From Culex pipiens pallens (Eukaryota > Arthropoda > Insecta > Diptera > Culicidae), in the NCBI RefSeq assembly GCF_016801865.2, contig NC_068938.1, forward strand, positions 136,070,998-136,134,997: a stretch of DNA of 64,000 bases, in the 5' to 3' direction. Positions 30,101 through 40,377 of the stretch are shown here, piece by piece. The notes beneath the pieces were generated by a model. It saw only the letters and a list, made by a program, of their open reading frames with translations, searched no databases and was not told the origin of the DNA. Position 1 is the stretch's first letter. Every line of letters starts with the position of its first letter. The position numbers and the translations under genes were made by a program.

Positions 30101-32712
30101 TGGCTTCTCATAATAGATCGACAAAGTGCAATATCGATAGATATTTTTTTAAGTTAATCATAGACATAGTCAATAAAGAATTAGTACCTTTTATTTTTTT
30201 TCTAATAATGTCAATCCAATATGTTTTTCTTAATTAAATTTAAATATCATGCGACAAATAATGTACCTCTGAAATTAAAAAAATGGCATTTGAGGTTTAG
30301 CCTAAAAAGATTCGAAGCTTTAGGTAAAATTTTCACTGGGTGGTATCATTATGTTTCTGAAAAATTAATTGCACCAATATATTTGTCGGAGTTTCATCAT
30401 TTTGTAAGAAAGGCTCTATTTCACCTCTGGTGATATTAAATCGGGTTTTTTATCAAGTCTTTGAAAAATTTTCCAATCTTTCAAATTAAAATCTTTGCAA
30501 AATATAAAATCAAGCTCAACAATTAAAAGTGCCTAAACACGCATTAAAGCCTCATTTCAAATGTTAGTCTTGAGTTTTAAATTTTGATAATATTTTTATT
30601 AGAAAGATCAGAAAACATCACGGCATTTAAAATTAGATCAGTAATTGCTGAGACATCGCCATTTGATTCTAGAGTTTTTTTTATCTGTAAATGTCCAATA
30701 CAATCCAGACTCTATTATCCGAATATTTTTTCGTTGTGACCCATAAATTACTTTAAAATGATTAAGAATTTTCAATTTCATGATGGCCACCAAAATGGCG
30801 GAGATGAAATATTCAACAAAAACGATCAGTAATTTTTAAGGAAATCAACCATTCAAATTAGAAAAAATAACATTTTTTGTGAATTTATCACTTAAAAAAG
30901 TGAAAAGTACATTTAAATTCAAATTCGATTTTGCATCTCAAATTAAAGCATTTTTTCAAACTTTTCCAAAAAATCTTTTGAAAAAAAGGCAACGCTGTCA
31001 AATATTTATTGCCATTGTTGGGTCATAACTTAAAAACTGTTTTTTTAGATTCCGTAAAACATAACAAAATTAAAAAGTTCAAAAAAGTTTTCAAACAAAC
31101 CGATTTTTTGTAATTAAATGTGGACAATTTTTTTTTATAAGTTACCCAATTTTCCCAAATTGTCTTTAGGCTATTGAGTACAAACTTATTTTTTATCGAG
31201 TTCCTGAGAAAAATTAACTTAGTTTACTATGTTTGGTAAATAATTTCAAATTAATTCAAAACATATTTAATTGAGTTGATAGGCTACCTCATTTTTTTCA
31301 TTTGTAGCTTAAGCGGTGTATGCACTTCGGAAGAAATCGGTCAAGAAAAATTTCAAATGGGCAGCAACGGCAGCGAAAGCAAGCCAGAGAGTGTGAAGAA
31401 AAGCCTCAAGAAAACGCTCCCTCTCCTTTATTCTACTGTTCGTAAAGCTGTTTCTTGACCCCTTTCCTTCCGATCTCCATACTAGCCATTAGGCTGAAAA
31501 AACATATTCTAAATACTAACATTATCAACAGACATCAAAAAGCTAAAAAGTGTTTTAATCTGATAGTGCCTGAAATATTTTCGGAAATAAACAGCAAAAA
31601 AATGGGCAGGAGCCGGATTGTGCCTTCCGGCTCCATTTTGTGTTCCATCCTTGTCAAGGGGAGTGCTAACCTGCTCTCCTTTCAAAAGACACGATTGTCT
31701 GACAGCGCGCCCCGAGTATATATACTTCACCGCGTCAAAAACAGTTCTAGCGATGCATAAGAGAACGGAGCGCGCATGAGCATACAAATGTTACCGGCCC
31801 AGGTATCAACCAGGCAGGCAAGGGGTTCATCAATGCCGCTTATTTTTCAACGATCATGCCATGATGAAAATGTATGTTTTTGATTAATTAAAGCATAACA
31901 AACATACCTCTTCTTACAGTGCGGACAAACAAACGGACGCGTGTCGTCGTGGGTGCGCCGGTGCACCGCCAAACAGCTGGACACCCGGAATCGCTTTCCA
32001 CAAACCTCGCAAGAGTAGGGCCGCTCTCCTGAGTGGACACGTTCGTGTTTAACTTTTTCGTAGGGCCGCTTGAACCGCTTCCCGCAGTAACTGCACGGGT
32101 ATCCTTCGGAGTTATTCTCTGCGGATATCCCGGGATCGGGTTGTTCCGTCTCGAACTCGTTATTTTCATGGCCAGCCATGTGCAGCAGGAAATGTTTGGA
32201 ATCGCTGAAGGAGCGATTACACGGTTGACAGTGGTTCTCCGATTGGTTCCGGATGTGTACACCGATTTTTTTCGGGTCATGCATTTTCATGTGGAGCTTC
32301 AAACTTCTGGCATTTTTCAACAATGTGTGACAAACGGTACACTTGAAGTCATTCCCGGCGTCAATAACTTCATCTTCATCAGAAACCTCCTTAAAGCCAA
32401 ACACTTTCTCATCGATTCTTGAGCCTTCTACCTCTTCCTCCACTTCTACCATAACCTGCTCCTCCCGGTGATGCACTCGGATGTGGTCCTCCACCGAGTG
32501 GAACGTCATGTTGCAGGCGTTACAGTTGTATACAAAGTCACGCTCGTCCACCGCTGACTCGCTGATCAGGTCAGCTTCCTCAACGTACTCGACAGTGTCC
32601 CCGTCCAACTCCGGTGGACCATCGTCATCGTTCTGTTCGAAGTAGACTTCTGAAAAGTAGAAAAAGGTTAATCACAGAATATCAACGCAAATCGAGCTCA
32701 ATTACCCTCCAT
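23751..32712 (-). CDS. C2H2 zinc-finger protein, 3 coding exons (372 aa)
   Basis: Predicted join on the minus strand: 32712-32706 (ATG GAG G), 32649-31908, 24120-23751; 1119 nt, GT/AG junctions in phase. An acidic N-terminus (EVYFEQNDDDGPPELDGD) has one degenerate finger (CNACNMTF). Then come about eight C2H2 units, e.g. FKCTVC, YPCSYCGKRF, YSCEVCGKRF, YQCPLCPKAF, FPCGECGRPF, HGCGICGAVY, several with TGEKP-like linkers (HSGERPY). The C-terminus is acidic. It presumably binds DNA in the nucleus; the target is unknown and I do not recognise an orthologue. The 7.8 kb intron falls inside a finger: CPHCKKS joins FKIPSVYNHHLKTH, which restores exact C-X2-C-X12-H-X3-H spacing and supports the splice. 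No ZAD or BTB domain seen. Confidence 0.9.
24121..24830. other. Left part of zinc-finger intron, weak inverted repeat
   Basis: Around 24480-24780 an inverted pair (ACGGGTGCCACGATATCTC ... GAGATATCGTGGCACCCGT) with inner TCGTCATGCACACGGGAT-type arms marks a ~290-bp foldback. Otherwise AT-rich. Confidence 0.55.
24852..27812 (-). mobile_element. Non-coding retroposon copy 2 (inverted, interrupted)
   Basis: A 21-bp repeat (24831-24851, 27813-27833; core TTTGCGCATGGCAAAACTTT) flanks it. Read on the minus strand it begins TCCTTGGGCCTTGCC and matches copy 1 throughout, including its 3' end, but lacks the LTR element. It preserves the empty site (AAACCTCTAAACGGGG near 26690-26705). A different element is inserted at 24920-26347. 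Confidence 0.8.
24920..26347 (-). mobile_element. Retroposed element nested in copy 2
   Basis: A 25-bp direct repeat (24895-24919, 26348-26372; core AATCCAAGTCCGGTTTCTT) flanks 1.43 kb. The end at 24920 (CGCAATTCGCAATTTTCAGT) recurs as a 99-bp insertion at 36611-36709 with its own TSD. That end is probably the shared 3' terminus, so the element reads on the minus strand. No long ORF; the middle is A-rich. Confidence 0.72.
28017..28413. mobile_element. pogo/Tigger-like MITE
   Basis: Ends CAGTCCAAACTTGATTATCC and GATAATCTAGTCTGGACAG are inverted, with several GGATAATCGA subrepeats. TIRs of CAGTC...GATTATCCGAA type and TA targets are typical of pogo-like Tc1/mariner elements. Confidence 0.65.
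28462..28660. mobile_element. Second pogo-like MITE fragment
   Basis: Begins CAGTCCAGACTCGATAAACC after TA, with GATTATCCGAAG subrepeats. Truncated on the right where another TIR (GTCCACGTGGTTTATGGATG, 28667-28690) starts. The same TIR lies inverted at 6708-6730. Confidence 0.55.
29405..29836 (+). mobile_element. 5'-truncated LINE fragment with (GATTA)n tail
   Basis: An exact 20-bp repeat (29385-29404, 29837-29856, AAACAAAAAGCCATTCGAAA) flanks it. It ends in GGGTTAGATTAGATTAGATT-type repeats, a LINE 3'-tail style. No complete ORF in 432 bp. Confidence 0.75.
29857..31311. other. AT-rich intron stretch with a third pogo-like fragment
   Basis: 30702-30830 (CAATCCAGACTCTATTATCC, then GATGGCCACCAAAATGGCGG) resembles the element at 28017-28413. 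Otherwise nothing identified. Confidence 0.45.
31312..31490 (-). mobile_element. ~180-bp MITE, copy 1
   Basis: Inverse of 41965-42165 and 52516-52697. Contains CACTTCGGAAG and TCAAGAAACAGCTTTACGAA (reversed). Ends pair AAGCGGTRTA..GCACTTCGG with CCGATCT..ACTAGCC imperfectly. Confidence 0.65.
31491..31846. other. Intron end, no gene recognised
   Basis: Includes TATATATA near 31720 and an open minus-strand stretch (31509-31787). Nothing protein-like enough to call. Confidence 0.3.
31908..32649 (-). CDS. Zinc-finger gene, second coding exon
   Basis: Acceptor TTCTACTTTTCAG before 32649; donor AG|GTATGT at 31908/31907. Carries the acidic region and the first five or so fingers. Confidence 0.88.
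32706..32712 (-). CDS. Zinc-finger gene, first coding exon (7 coding nt)
   Basis: ATGGAGG followed by a GTAATT donor. Chosen because it joins in frame to 32649 and the second exon has no good ATG at its 5' end. Upstream is probable 5' UTR and promoter to ~32900. Confidence 0.6.
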
Positions 32713-33001
32713 AGTGAAAATGTCCAGAGTAAATATTGAACGTGGGAAAACAATTCCGTAGCGTTCGTGAAAATCACGAAACAATCCCAGCTCGTTCAAA
32801 ATCTCTAGCCGATGGTATCGCAACCAACTTCAGCCTTCACTTTGGGAACTGTACACAAGCCACCAAAACAAATTTGTTCCCACTGAGCAGAGCATCTTCA
32901 GTATAAACCGAGTCGATGGAGTAGATTGTTGTCTAATAAGAATCGTTATTTTTATCCCCCTCGTATACAGTACAAAACCACCAACCAACAGCATCAGCTT
33001 T

Positions 33002-33121
33002 GTCAACGATCATACCATGTTGAAAACACCGGTTCTCGTCCGATCACCGAAGTTAAGCAACATCGGGCGCGATTAGTACTTAGATGGGTGACCGCTTGGG
33101 AACGTCGCGTGTCGTTGGCAT
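33002..33121 (+). rRNA. 5S ribosomal RNA gene
   Basis: 120 nt matching eukaryotic 5S rRNA from GTCAACGATCATACCATG to GTGTCGTTGGCAT. The hallmark CCGATCACCGAAGTTAAGCA (~33039) and TTAGTACTTAGATGGGTGAC (~33072, internal promoter C-box region) are present. The first and last 8 nt can form helix I with one G-U pair. A T-run (33122-33130) follows directly, as a Pol III terminator. Only one copy is visible, and a few positions differ from what I remember of the insect consensus, so an isolated functional gene or a recent pseudogene are both possible. Confidence 0.9.
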
Positions 33122-33130
33122 CTTTTTTTT
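33122..33130 (+). terminator. Pol III T-run after 5S
   Basis: CTTTTTTTTT immediately after the 5S 3' end. Confidence 0.6.
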
Positions 33131-35500
33131 TAACTATGTAAAAATGGTACCAAACTTTCCTTAAAATTCATCACATAAATAAAATAATAAATCAAATTAA
33201 TTCTTTTAGCCTAAATTTTGTGGGGGAGCCAGGTTGTGTCATTGGCTCACTTATACAAATCTTTATACAATTTTGGCAGCTTTCCATACAAAAATGATAC
33301 GTAAATATTAAAAAAATGTTACATTCGTAGTAATTTTCTAATCAATTTGGAGTCTTCGGCAAAGTTGTGGAGGATTATTCTGAGAAAAAAGGGGCACAGA
33401 TTTTTGCCGATTTTATAATTATTATTTTTTCCTCATTAAGGTTTTTTTTAAATCCGCATTTTTTTATTCGTTAAAATTTTTTGATATGTTTTAGAGGAAA
33501 AAGCCCCACAACTTTGAAGCTCAGAAGCTGAGAAAATTTTCTATAATTTTTGTTTTTGGACTTTCGAAATCGGAAAATTAAGGGAAATATGCCCATTTTA
33601 AGCCTAATAAGCGGTCGTGTTTGAATGATGCTGGATAATCTGGATTGTTCCTTGAAATTCACTAAAACCAAGTTCACCAACGAGTAGAGCAACATTTTGT
33701 GAACATTTCTGTTTATTTTCACTTTTATTAAAATTTATGCTATTCCTTTTACAAGCATTTAAAAAAAATATTTCAAAAATGCATTCTAATCAGTCGAGTG
33801 CATGGCCACGCCCATTTTCCTATTTTCAGCTTAGTTCTTTTTTTATCTTAAGCGCTTCGTTTTTTTTTTATGTCAGCGCTCTTTTGGGTCTGCTAAGTGC
33901 TGCCAAAATTGATGAAATTTTAAACGAACACTCACGAAAAGTAGCATTTATAGAGAAAGTTTCCTGGCAGCACTTGCTCACTCCAACAGGCGCTGCACCA
34001 GCATGTTGGTGGTGTTGGTGGCCACCCTTTGTTCTTTATTTGCCTTCGCTCCTCGCTCGGTTTTCTTCAGCCTTCGATTGGAATGGGTATTCAAAATTCA
34101 AACGTCAGAAGACTTAGCGCGTTTGTTTTTTTGATGGTGCTTGCTAATTATTTACATTTTTCGGGATTATTTTTCAAATGAGTGACTAAGCAATGGTCCT
34201 TTTGACATGACATGTTGCCGGTAGTTGGAAGCAATTTTATATCTTAAGCGCTTTGAAATCGTTAGCGCAAGTGAAAAGATATTGATGGCGACTTTCGTTA
34301 AGCAGTTAACCTCTGATCTTGCGTGTGGATGTGTGTGCCACCAAAATGATGAGAAATGGTCTCGCAAAATAGAAATTATGATCAAAAGTGCATTAAATTT
34401 GATCTTTTTGGCCAGTAAGTGGCATACATTTGCGTGCTTACTCGAGGTGGTGCTAATGCTGGTAAGTTTATAACCTAAATAGTATTTTTGGAGCTTTAAT
34501 CGAGCATCAAACTCTCCATATGACGAAGATAGGTGTTTGATTAGAAAGGGTATATTTCCCCTAAATCTATGAGTTAAAGAAATTATGAATTTAAGAATTC
34601 TGGGGAACACGAAAAAAAGGCGAATAAGACCGATTCTTTGGCTCCTTTTCAAAAAATTCCCAAGTTTTTTTCAGCGTTTTGGCTGTAGTGGCACAATTAA
34701 AGAAGAAACCCCCTAATGTTATTACATATACATATTTGAAAAGATAATTGATTTTCCAACATAGAAATGACATGCATAATGAACAATATTATACCTGTGC
34801 TTCTCCTGAAATGAAAATGTAGCGTGACGGGACAACATCGTAAAACTGGAATTTTAAAAGGCACACCAAAAAAATCGACACAGTTTTGCCAGGTTGATTT
34901 TTTTAAACTTTTGCTCTTCTACACATTTTCACAAATTAAAAAACGAATCTTTTGCTCCTTGAACTGAACGAATTGGTTGAAATTTGAGTTTTTGCCAGCC
35001 ATTTCTTTTCGTGACGGGACAATGAAAGGAGCAGATTTATGAAAAAACTCCTCTCCCATTCAATGACTTGCAGACCTTATTTGGTCAACATTTTTGGCAT
35101 TTCAGATAAGAAAACGCATTTAAAGCACATTGCAATTATTAGATCATAATTAAAATGAAATTTTTCATATAAAAAATCACATTGAAAATTTAAAAAAGTG
35201 ACATTTTGGTGTAGCTTCGCTAAGAATCGGTCATAAGCATTTTGACAGTTTGAACTATTTTGCTAAATAAAAAAAATATTACTCAAGCTTCAGGTAACTT
35301 TTTCTCAAAATTCGGAAAGGTAACTTTTTCTCAAATTTCGGCGCCCTTCTCAAACGTTGCACCTGACTTTAAAAATTTATGAGTTTGAGAAATAATTATT
35401 TTTTTTTGGTTTGTTTTAAATTTTTTTTTGAATTTTGAGTTTTTTAATTTATTGAATTTTGAAATTTTTGAATTCCCAAATTTTTCGAGTTTGAAATTCA
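33131..35500. other. AT-rich intergenic stretch
   Basis: 33230-33420 contains degraded words of the foldback family (GGAGTCTTCGGCAAAGTTGT). 34150-34500 has a short open frame on each strand, with no recognisable protein. No gene supported. Confidence 0.45.
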
Positions 35501-36163
35501 GTTTTTGCCTTCCTCACCTTACTGAGGAAAGGCTATAAAATCACTCGAAATATGAACTTCTCAATTAGACCTCCTAGACCCACCTTCATATATACCTATC
35601 GACTCAGAATCAAATTCTGAGCAATTGTCTGTGTGTGTGGTGGGATGTTGATAAAAAAAAATGTCACTCGATTATCTCGAGACTGGCTTAACCGATTTTG
35701 TCCGTTTTGGCCTCATTTGATTCGTGTTGGGGTGCCATAAGTCGCTATAAAAAATTATGCAGTTTAGTTAAGTACTTCAAAAGTTATGCTAAAAAAAACG
35801 ATATGACTAAAGTTCGGAAGATTGTAAAAAGGGTGGTTTTTGTAAGAAAACCCGTCATGTTACACATTTTTTAAGAAAGGTATTTGAAAGACCTTTCCAA
35901 CGCGTCCAAGACATTGAATATCTGACAACCCTATCAAAAGTGATAATTACTTAGGTGTTATTAATGCACTTTTTGGAGGTCGGATCTCAGATATATTGAC
36001 GAAAACGTTGTCCGGATCTTGCATGCGACCTATCGTTGGATAGGTAATTAAAAAACCTTTTCAACGAGTACGAGTTGGATTGGAGAGCTGACTACCCTAT
36101 CATAAGTTGTAAGCTCATAAGTGCCCTGAAATATGAAGATCTGACTATCCAATCTACTGCCCC

Positions 36164-36412
36164 TGATCGCATAAATGTCCCATATGCATTTTCATCGATT
36201 TTGAGTTATTGATGCAGTTTGGTTCAAAATCGCGAGCTCTTTCAGAAAAGCATATAACATCCAGTACTTTGTTCTAAAAATCAGGAGGAAATCCAGTTTT
36301 TTCGCGAAAGCTTAACACGTAGCCTTATGTGTGGGACAAACTTGTTTTACGTTTTTCTCAGCTTGCTGTTTTTGCATATGGGACATTTATGCGAACATGG
36401 GCAGTCTAGTGG
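36164..36412. mobile_element. MITE with CTGCCC...GCATAAATGTCCCAT ends
   Basis: TIRs CTGCCCCTGATCGCATAAAT and ATTTATGCGAACATGGGCAG, TA before. Related in TIR style to 6750-7181. Confidence 0.65.
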
Positions 36413-36610
36413 TATGAATAATGAGTCAAATTGATAAAAAACTGAAAAACACCGCCCTTTTGTGTCTATTTTGGATAGCACCCTTTAAATGTGAGGTTGG
36501 CACCAACCAGCCTAGGGTGGATTAAGTAACGTTATTTTTTTTTTGATTTATAAAATTTCGTATCTTCAAAAATTTTTACTCTTAATTTTTAAATTTTTGA
36601 TTTTTTAATT

Positions 36611-36709
36611 CACAATTCGCAATGTTCAGTGTAATAACGGGCGTTTACTGATCTTATGCATCAGGTTCCCGATGAACAGGCAACGCGTACACCTACATCT
36701 CACACTTGC
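36611..36709 (-). mobile_element. 99-bp retroposed 3' fragment
   Basis: Flanked by a 19-bp repeat with one mismatch (36592-36610, 36710-36728, AATTTTTGRTTTTTTAATT). Matches the first ~100 bp of the insertion at 24920. Confidence 0.75.
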
Positions 36710-37412
36710 AATTTTTGGTTTTTTAATTCTATGAAAATCAAAAATGAGATAATGTAGAACTTAAAACGTTACTTAATCCACCTTTAGGTGGTCGGTGCCT
36801 TCCTCTCATTTATAGTGATTCCAACCCCCCTAAAGTGTCCACATGTTTATGGATCTCCTCTAATAAAAATAAGTGATGAGTAAAAAAACAGACTATCTAC
36901 AGACTTTTTGTCAAGATTATACAGATACGGCCTTTGAGGAAAATGGCACCCTCTACACGGCTTTTTCGTGGCGATCAGACCCGACCAGTTGAGGTTATGT
37001 GAATTCAGACCATTTTTTAAACTGCTTGTAATTTAAGATAGGTAAGTCAGATCTTGAAAATTCTTACTCCACCTAAAAGGTATTCTCATATGCTTTCTGA
37101 AAATATATAACATGTGAGGGTTTCATGAAAAAACCACCCTTTTTACCATAATTTTAATTTAATATGAAACTGTTTTTTTAACATAACTTTTTAAATACAT
37201 GATAAAACTGCATGAATTTAAATAGCAACTTAGGGGACGTTAAGACGGATCGATTAAATCCATGCCGGCCAAAATCGGTTGAGCCTGTGACGAGATATTC
37301 CAGTGACATTGATTTGGTACACATGTCTACATACAGCCAAACACACAGACATTTGCTCAGCTGGTGATTCTGAGTCGATATGTACAAATGAAGGTAGGTC
37401 TAGGAGGTTTAA

Positions 37413-38027
37413 CTCTCTACAACCCAACCCCGCCTCTAGACGGGCTTCGATTTAAAAAATCGCCAAAAATCCATTTTTCAAACAAATTTTGATCATCAAA
37501 AAGCATTGGAAAGAAGAACTTTTAAAATTTTGGAAAATTTTAGAGTTTGAAGTTTGACTTGTTTTATGTGACTTTGCCAATGTTTTAAAAAATGTATTTT
37601 TTTTAGGGGTCAACTTTGGCTGTGTTTTTTACTAACATTTTCTATATTTTAAGTAAAAAGAAGTATGCAGTAATTTTTTAGTGCCCCAGACTATGCCTCT
37701 ACGCATTAATTTACAATTTAAATGATTATGGTTCCATTTCATAGCAGAAAATGTGAAAAAAGTGCAAAATATTGAAAAAGTTACTGTAAAAACATGAAAA
37801 AATTAGATAGGCAAAATGTAATGATAGGAGGTGGTAGAGTAGGCCAAGTACTACCAAAAACAAACATAAACTAAACAAGATAAATGCAAATTAAAATACT
37901 AAAAATGAAACAAGAAAAACATAAAACAAGAGAAGTAAAGTTTTTCGTAGAACAAAAGTTGCTCAAAATGACCTCCTGAACACGGGAAAAATAAAAAATT
38001 TCGAAAAAAAAATTGGGCAGTAGAGGG
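37413..38027. mobile_element. piggyBac-like MITE, copy B
   Basis: Inverted near-full copy of 13094-13711, flanked by TTAA (37409-37412, 38028-38031). Confidence 0.83.
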
Positions 38028-38187
38028 TTAACTAAAAAGTTCATTTTCCGAGTGATTTTATAGCCTTTCCTCAGTAAGGTGAGGAAGGCAAAAAGGGACA
38101 TCTGACCAATATATATTTAAAAAATAAGGTCTGAAAAAGAGATCTTGAAGGTGAACACATTGTGTAAGAAGGCGAATAACTTTTGTA

Positions 38188-39132
38188 GGGGCAGGGGGGG
38201 CAGAATGGACCAGGGGGGCAGAATGGGCCACCCTTGGTTTTGGGCTTTAGAATGGATTTAGACCAATTGTAAGGCAAGGGTCTTATAAAGGACGTCAAAT
38301 AACTTCACCATACCGAAAACGACGTTTGAATTCATTGTATTTTTCGAATTATGAGCAAAAATATAAATTTATTGACAAAACTACGCAAATGTTGTTTATT
38401 TCGAGGTTTTTAAATAAGCTTTCTGAAAAGTTGGATTGTTTGAAAAAGTTTGCTCAATGCTTATAACGTTACTAGATGTTACTACCAAGGTATACAAACA
38501 ACAATGGAACCTTAAAATCATTTAGAGACTTGGTGGTGGAAGTGTTAAATTAAAATCCACTTGGGGGCAGAATGGACCACCCTTATCCTGCCTTATAAAA
38601 ACAATCAAAAGTTATGAAATTTGGATTAAATGGATTATTTCACTCCTGGTAGCTTCACAAATCACGTTTAATGCAAAATTAGTTGATTTTTTAGTTGTTT
38701 TGATGATTATTTGTAAAAATAGTGTCCTTTTTCAACATATTAACACTATTTTCAAAAATTTTGTTTTGATAAGTGACTATTTTTATTAAAGTGGTCTTAC
38801 TTCATGGAAACTATGTTAGAAAGGTACCTTAATTCATTTCTTATCTCCCTTCAACGTTGTATTAGACAAAATGGCTTGTTTTCTAAGGTGGCCCATTCTG
38901 CCCCGCAGGGTGGCCCATTCTGCCCCGCACCCTGGAAAAAAAGTCGAAAAAACTTTTTTTTTAAAGTGGCTCAAAAACAGTTTTAAGCTAAAAAATTTCA
39001 TCAACCAAGTATACAACATTGAAGGGAACATCCCAAAGCATAAGCCTACTACACTGAATTCATAAGTTTTCATGTTTTTCTATGATTTTTGGCGCATTTT
39101 ACTTAGGCGGGCCATTCTGCCCCCCCTCCCCC
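38188..39132. mobile_element. Foldback with G-rich GGGGGCAGAATGG ends
   Basis: Left GGGGCAGGGGGGGCAGAATG and right CATTCTGCCCCCCCTCCCC are inverted, TA flanks both sides. GGGGCAGAATGG is repeated again at 38213, 38563 and twice inverted at 38890-38925. No transposase. Confidence 0.65.
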
Positions 39133-39134
39133 TA

Positions 39135-39907
39135 TATGTAATAACTTTGAAAAGAAGAAGATAATGTTCCGATTTATTTTTCATTCAACTTTCTTGAATA
39201 TTTTTATCTAAATTTATTTTTTTAAATTATATTTGAACTTCAATTGATAAATATATGATGGATAAATAACAAACGAGATAAAATAATTATACATACCTTC
39301 AATAAGCTGCTCAATTCAAGCTGCTTTCGCAGCCTGGATTTCGTCATGTATTTGTGACGATGAGCGTTCGTAGCACATCCCATTCGAAAACTTCTTCCTG
39401 CAACAACGTTCAGATCATCAAGGCTTCTTCAACCCAGGTCCTCATCAGCTAACAATTCCACACTCCTCATTTTATGTCACATCTATTTAAATGCCTGAAA
39501 GGTGTTTTTGTGTGTGTGTTCATTTAATCTCAAATACCTAGAATAAAACTATGTTTCTGTGTCTGTGTGTGTGTATTTTTTGTTTGTCTAATCTTTCTTT
39601 ATCATCAGTCACAATCAATGATATATCCCGTCGTAAAGCTTTCGCCAGCGTCTTCAGACGACGTTTGTGTGTGTGTGTGTGTGTGTGCTTTTAGTGGTGT
39701 GCATTGCTTTTTCACTATTCAGTAAACTGCAGCGACATCTCAATAATAAGTTAGAGTTAAGTTTTTTTCTGTTTGTCTCTATGGCCAAGTTTTCACTCGA
39801 ACCATTTGTCTGATTTTTTTTTTAGTTTGTTCTCCTATTTTCTTTAGTAATACACTATCGTTTTGCCTTAAAATCACACTCTCTCTCGCTCTCTCTCTTT
39901 CTAGTTA
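39135..39907 (-). other. Probable LSD1 3' UTR region with (GT)n
   Basis: Downstream of the LSD1 stop. Contains a GT microsatellite at 39665-39689. The exact transcript end is not determined. Confidence 0.45.
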
Positions 39908-39910
39908 ATG

Positions 39911-40377
39911 CTACTTTTTTGGCTCCTCCTTCGGAGCGTCAGGGTACGTGTTGGGAAATCCTAGATAGTAGTCCGCTATCCGGCCCGCTTCCCGCAGGCC
40001 ACTCAGCAGCGCCCCGTGCACCGTCGCCGGATAGTTCCGTATCGTGTGCTCACCGGCGAAGAATAACCGTGGAATGTCCGCTTTGCTGTCGTCGTCGTCT
40101 TCTCCGCCACCACAGCCATTGCCACTGCCGTTCGTTGTGTTGTGACCTGCGGCTGCTGCTGTTGCTCCGTTGAGGCCACTACTGCTGGGCGGTCGCTCGG
40201 GCCGGGGTGTTACGGGCGCTGCCAGCAGGTCGTAATCGCTGCCGGACGAGCCAACCGATACGAAACTGTACGAGCCGCGGGCCCACGGGTCGGCCCGCCA
40301 GCGCGTCACGACCGTTTCCTTCGGCTGCGGGACGGACGAGTTGCCAAAAATGCCCTTGAGGACGGCGATGCATCGGC
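39911..40377 (-). CDS. Su(var)3-3: LSD1 coding exon 2 (C-terminal amine oxidase)
   Basis: Acceptor ...CCCCTTCCAG before 40377. Begins by completing the Gly codon, then RCIAVLKGIFGNSSVPQPKE. Stop TAG at 39913-39911. Confidence 0.93.

Larger units (their letters stand above)
35503..38094. mobile_element. Long-TIR element with three nested insertions
   Basis: Ends TTTGCCTTCCTCACCTTACT and AGTAAGGTGAGGAAGGCAAA continue inward (GAGGAAAGGCTATAAAATCA...) and further pair around GATTCTGAGTCGATA. It contains a MITE (36164-36412), a 99-bp retroposed piece (36611-36709) and a piggyBac-like MITE (37413-38027). No transposase recognised. TSD not clear. Confidence 0.7.

Noticed and set aside
33737..34117. 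126-aa plus-strand ORF
   Set aside because: Hydrophobic, low-complexity translation of AT-rich DNA with no splice or family support.
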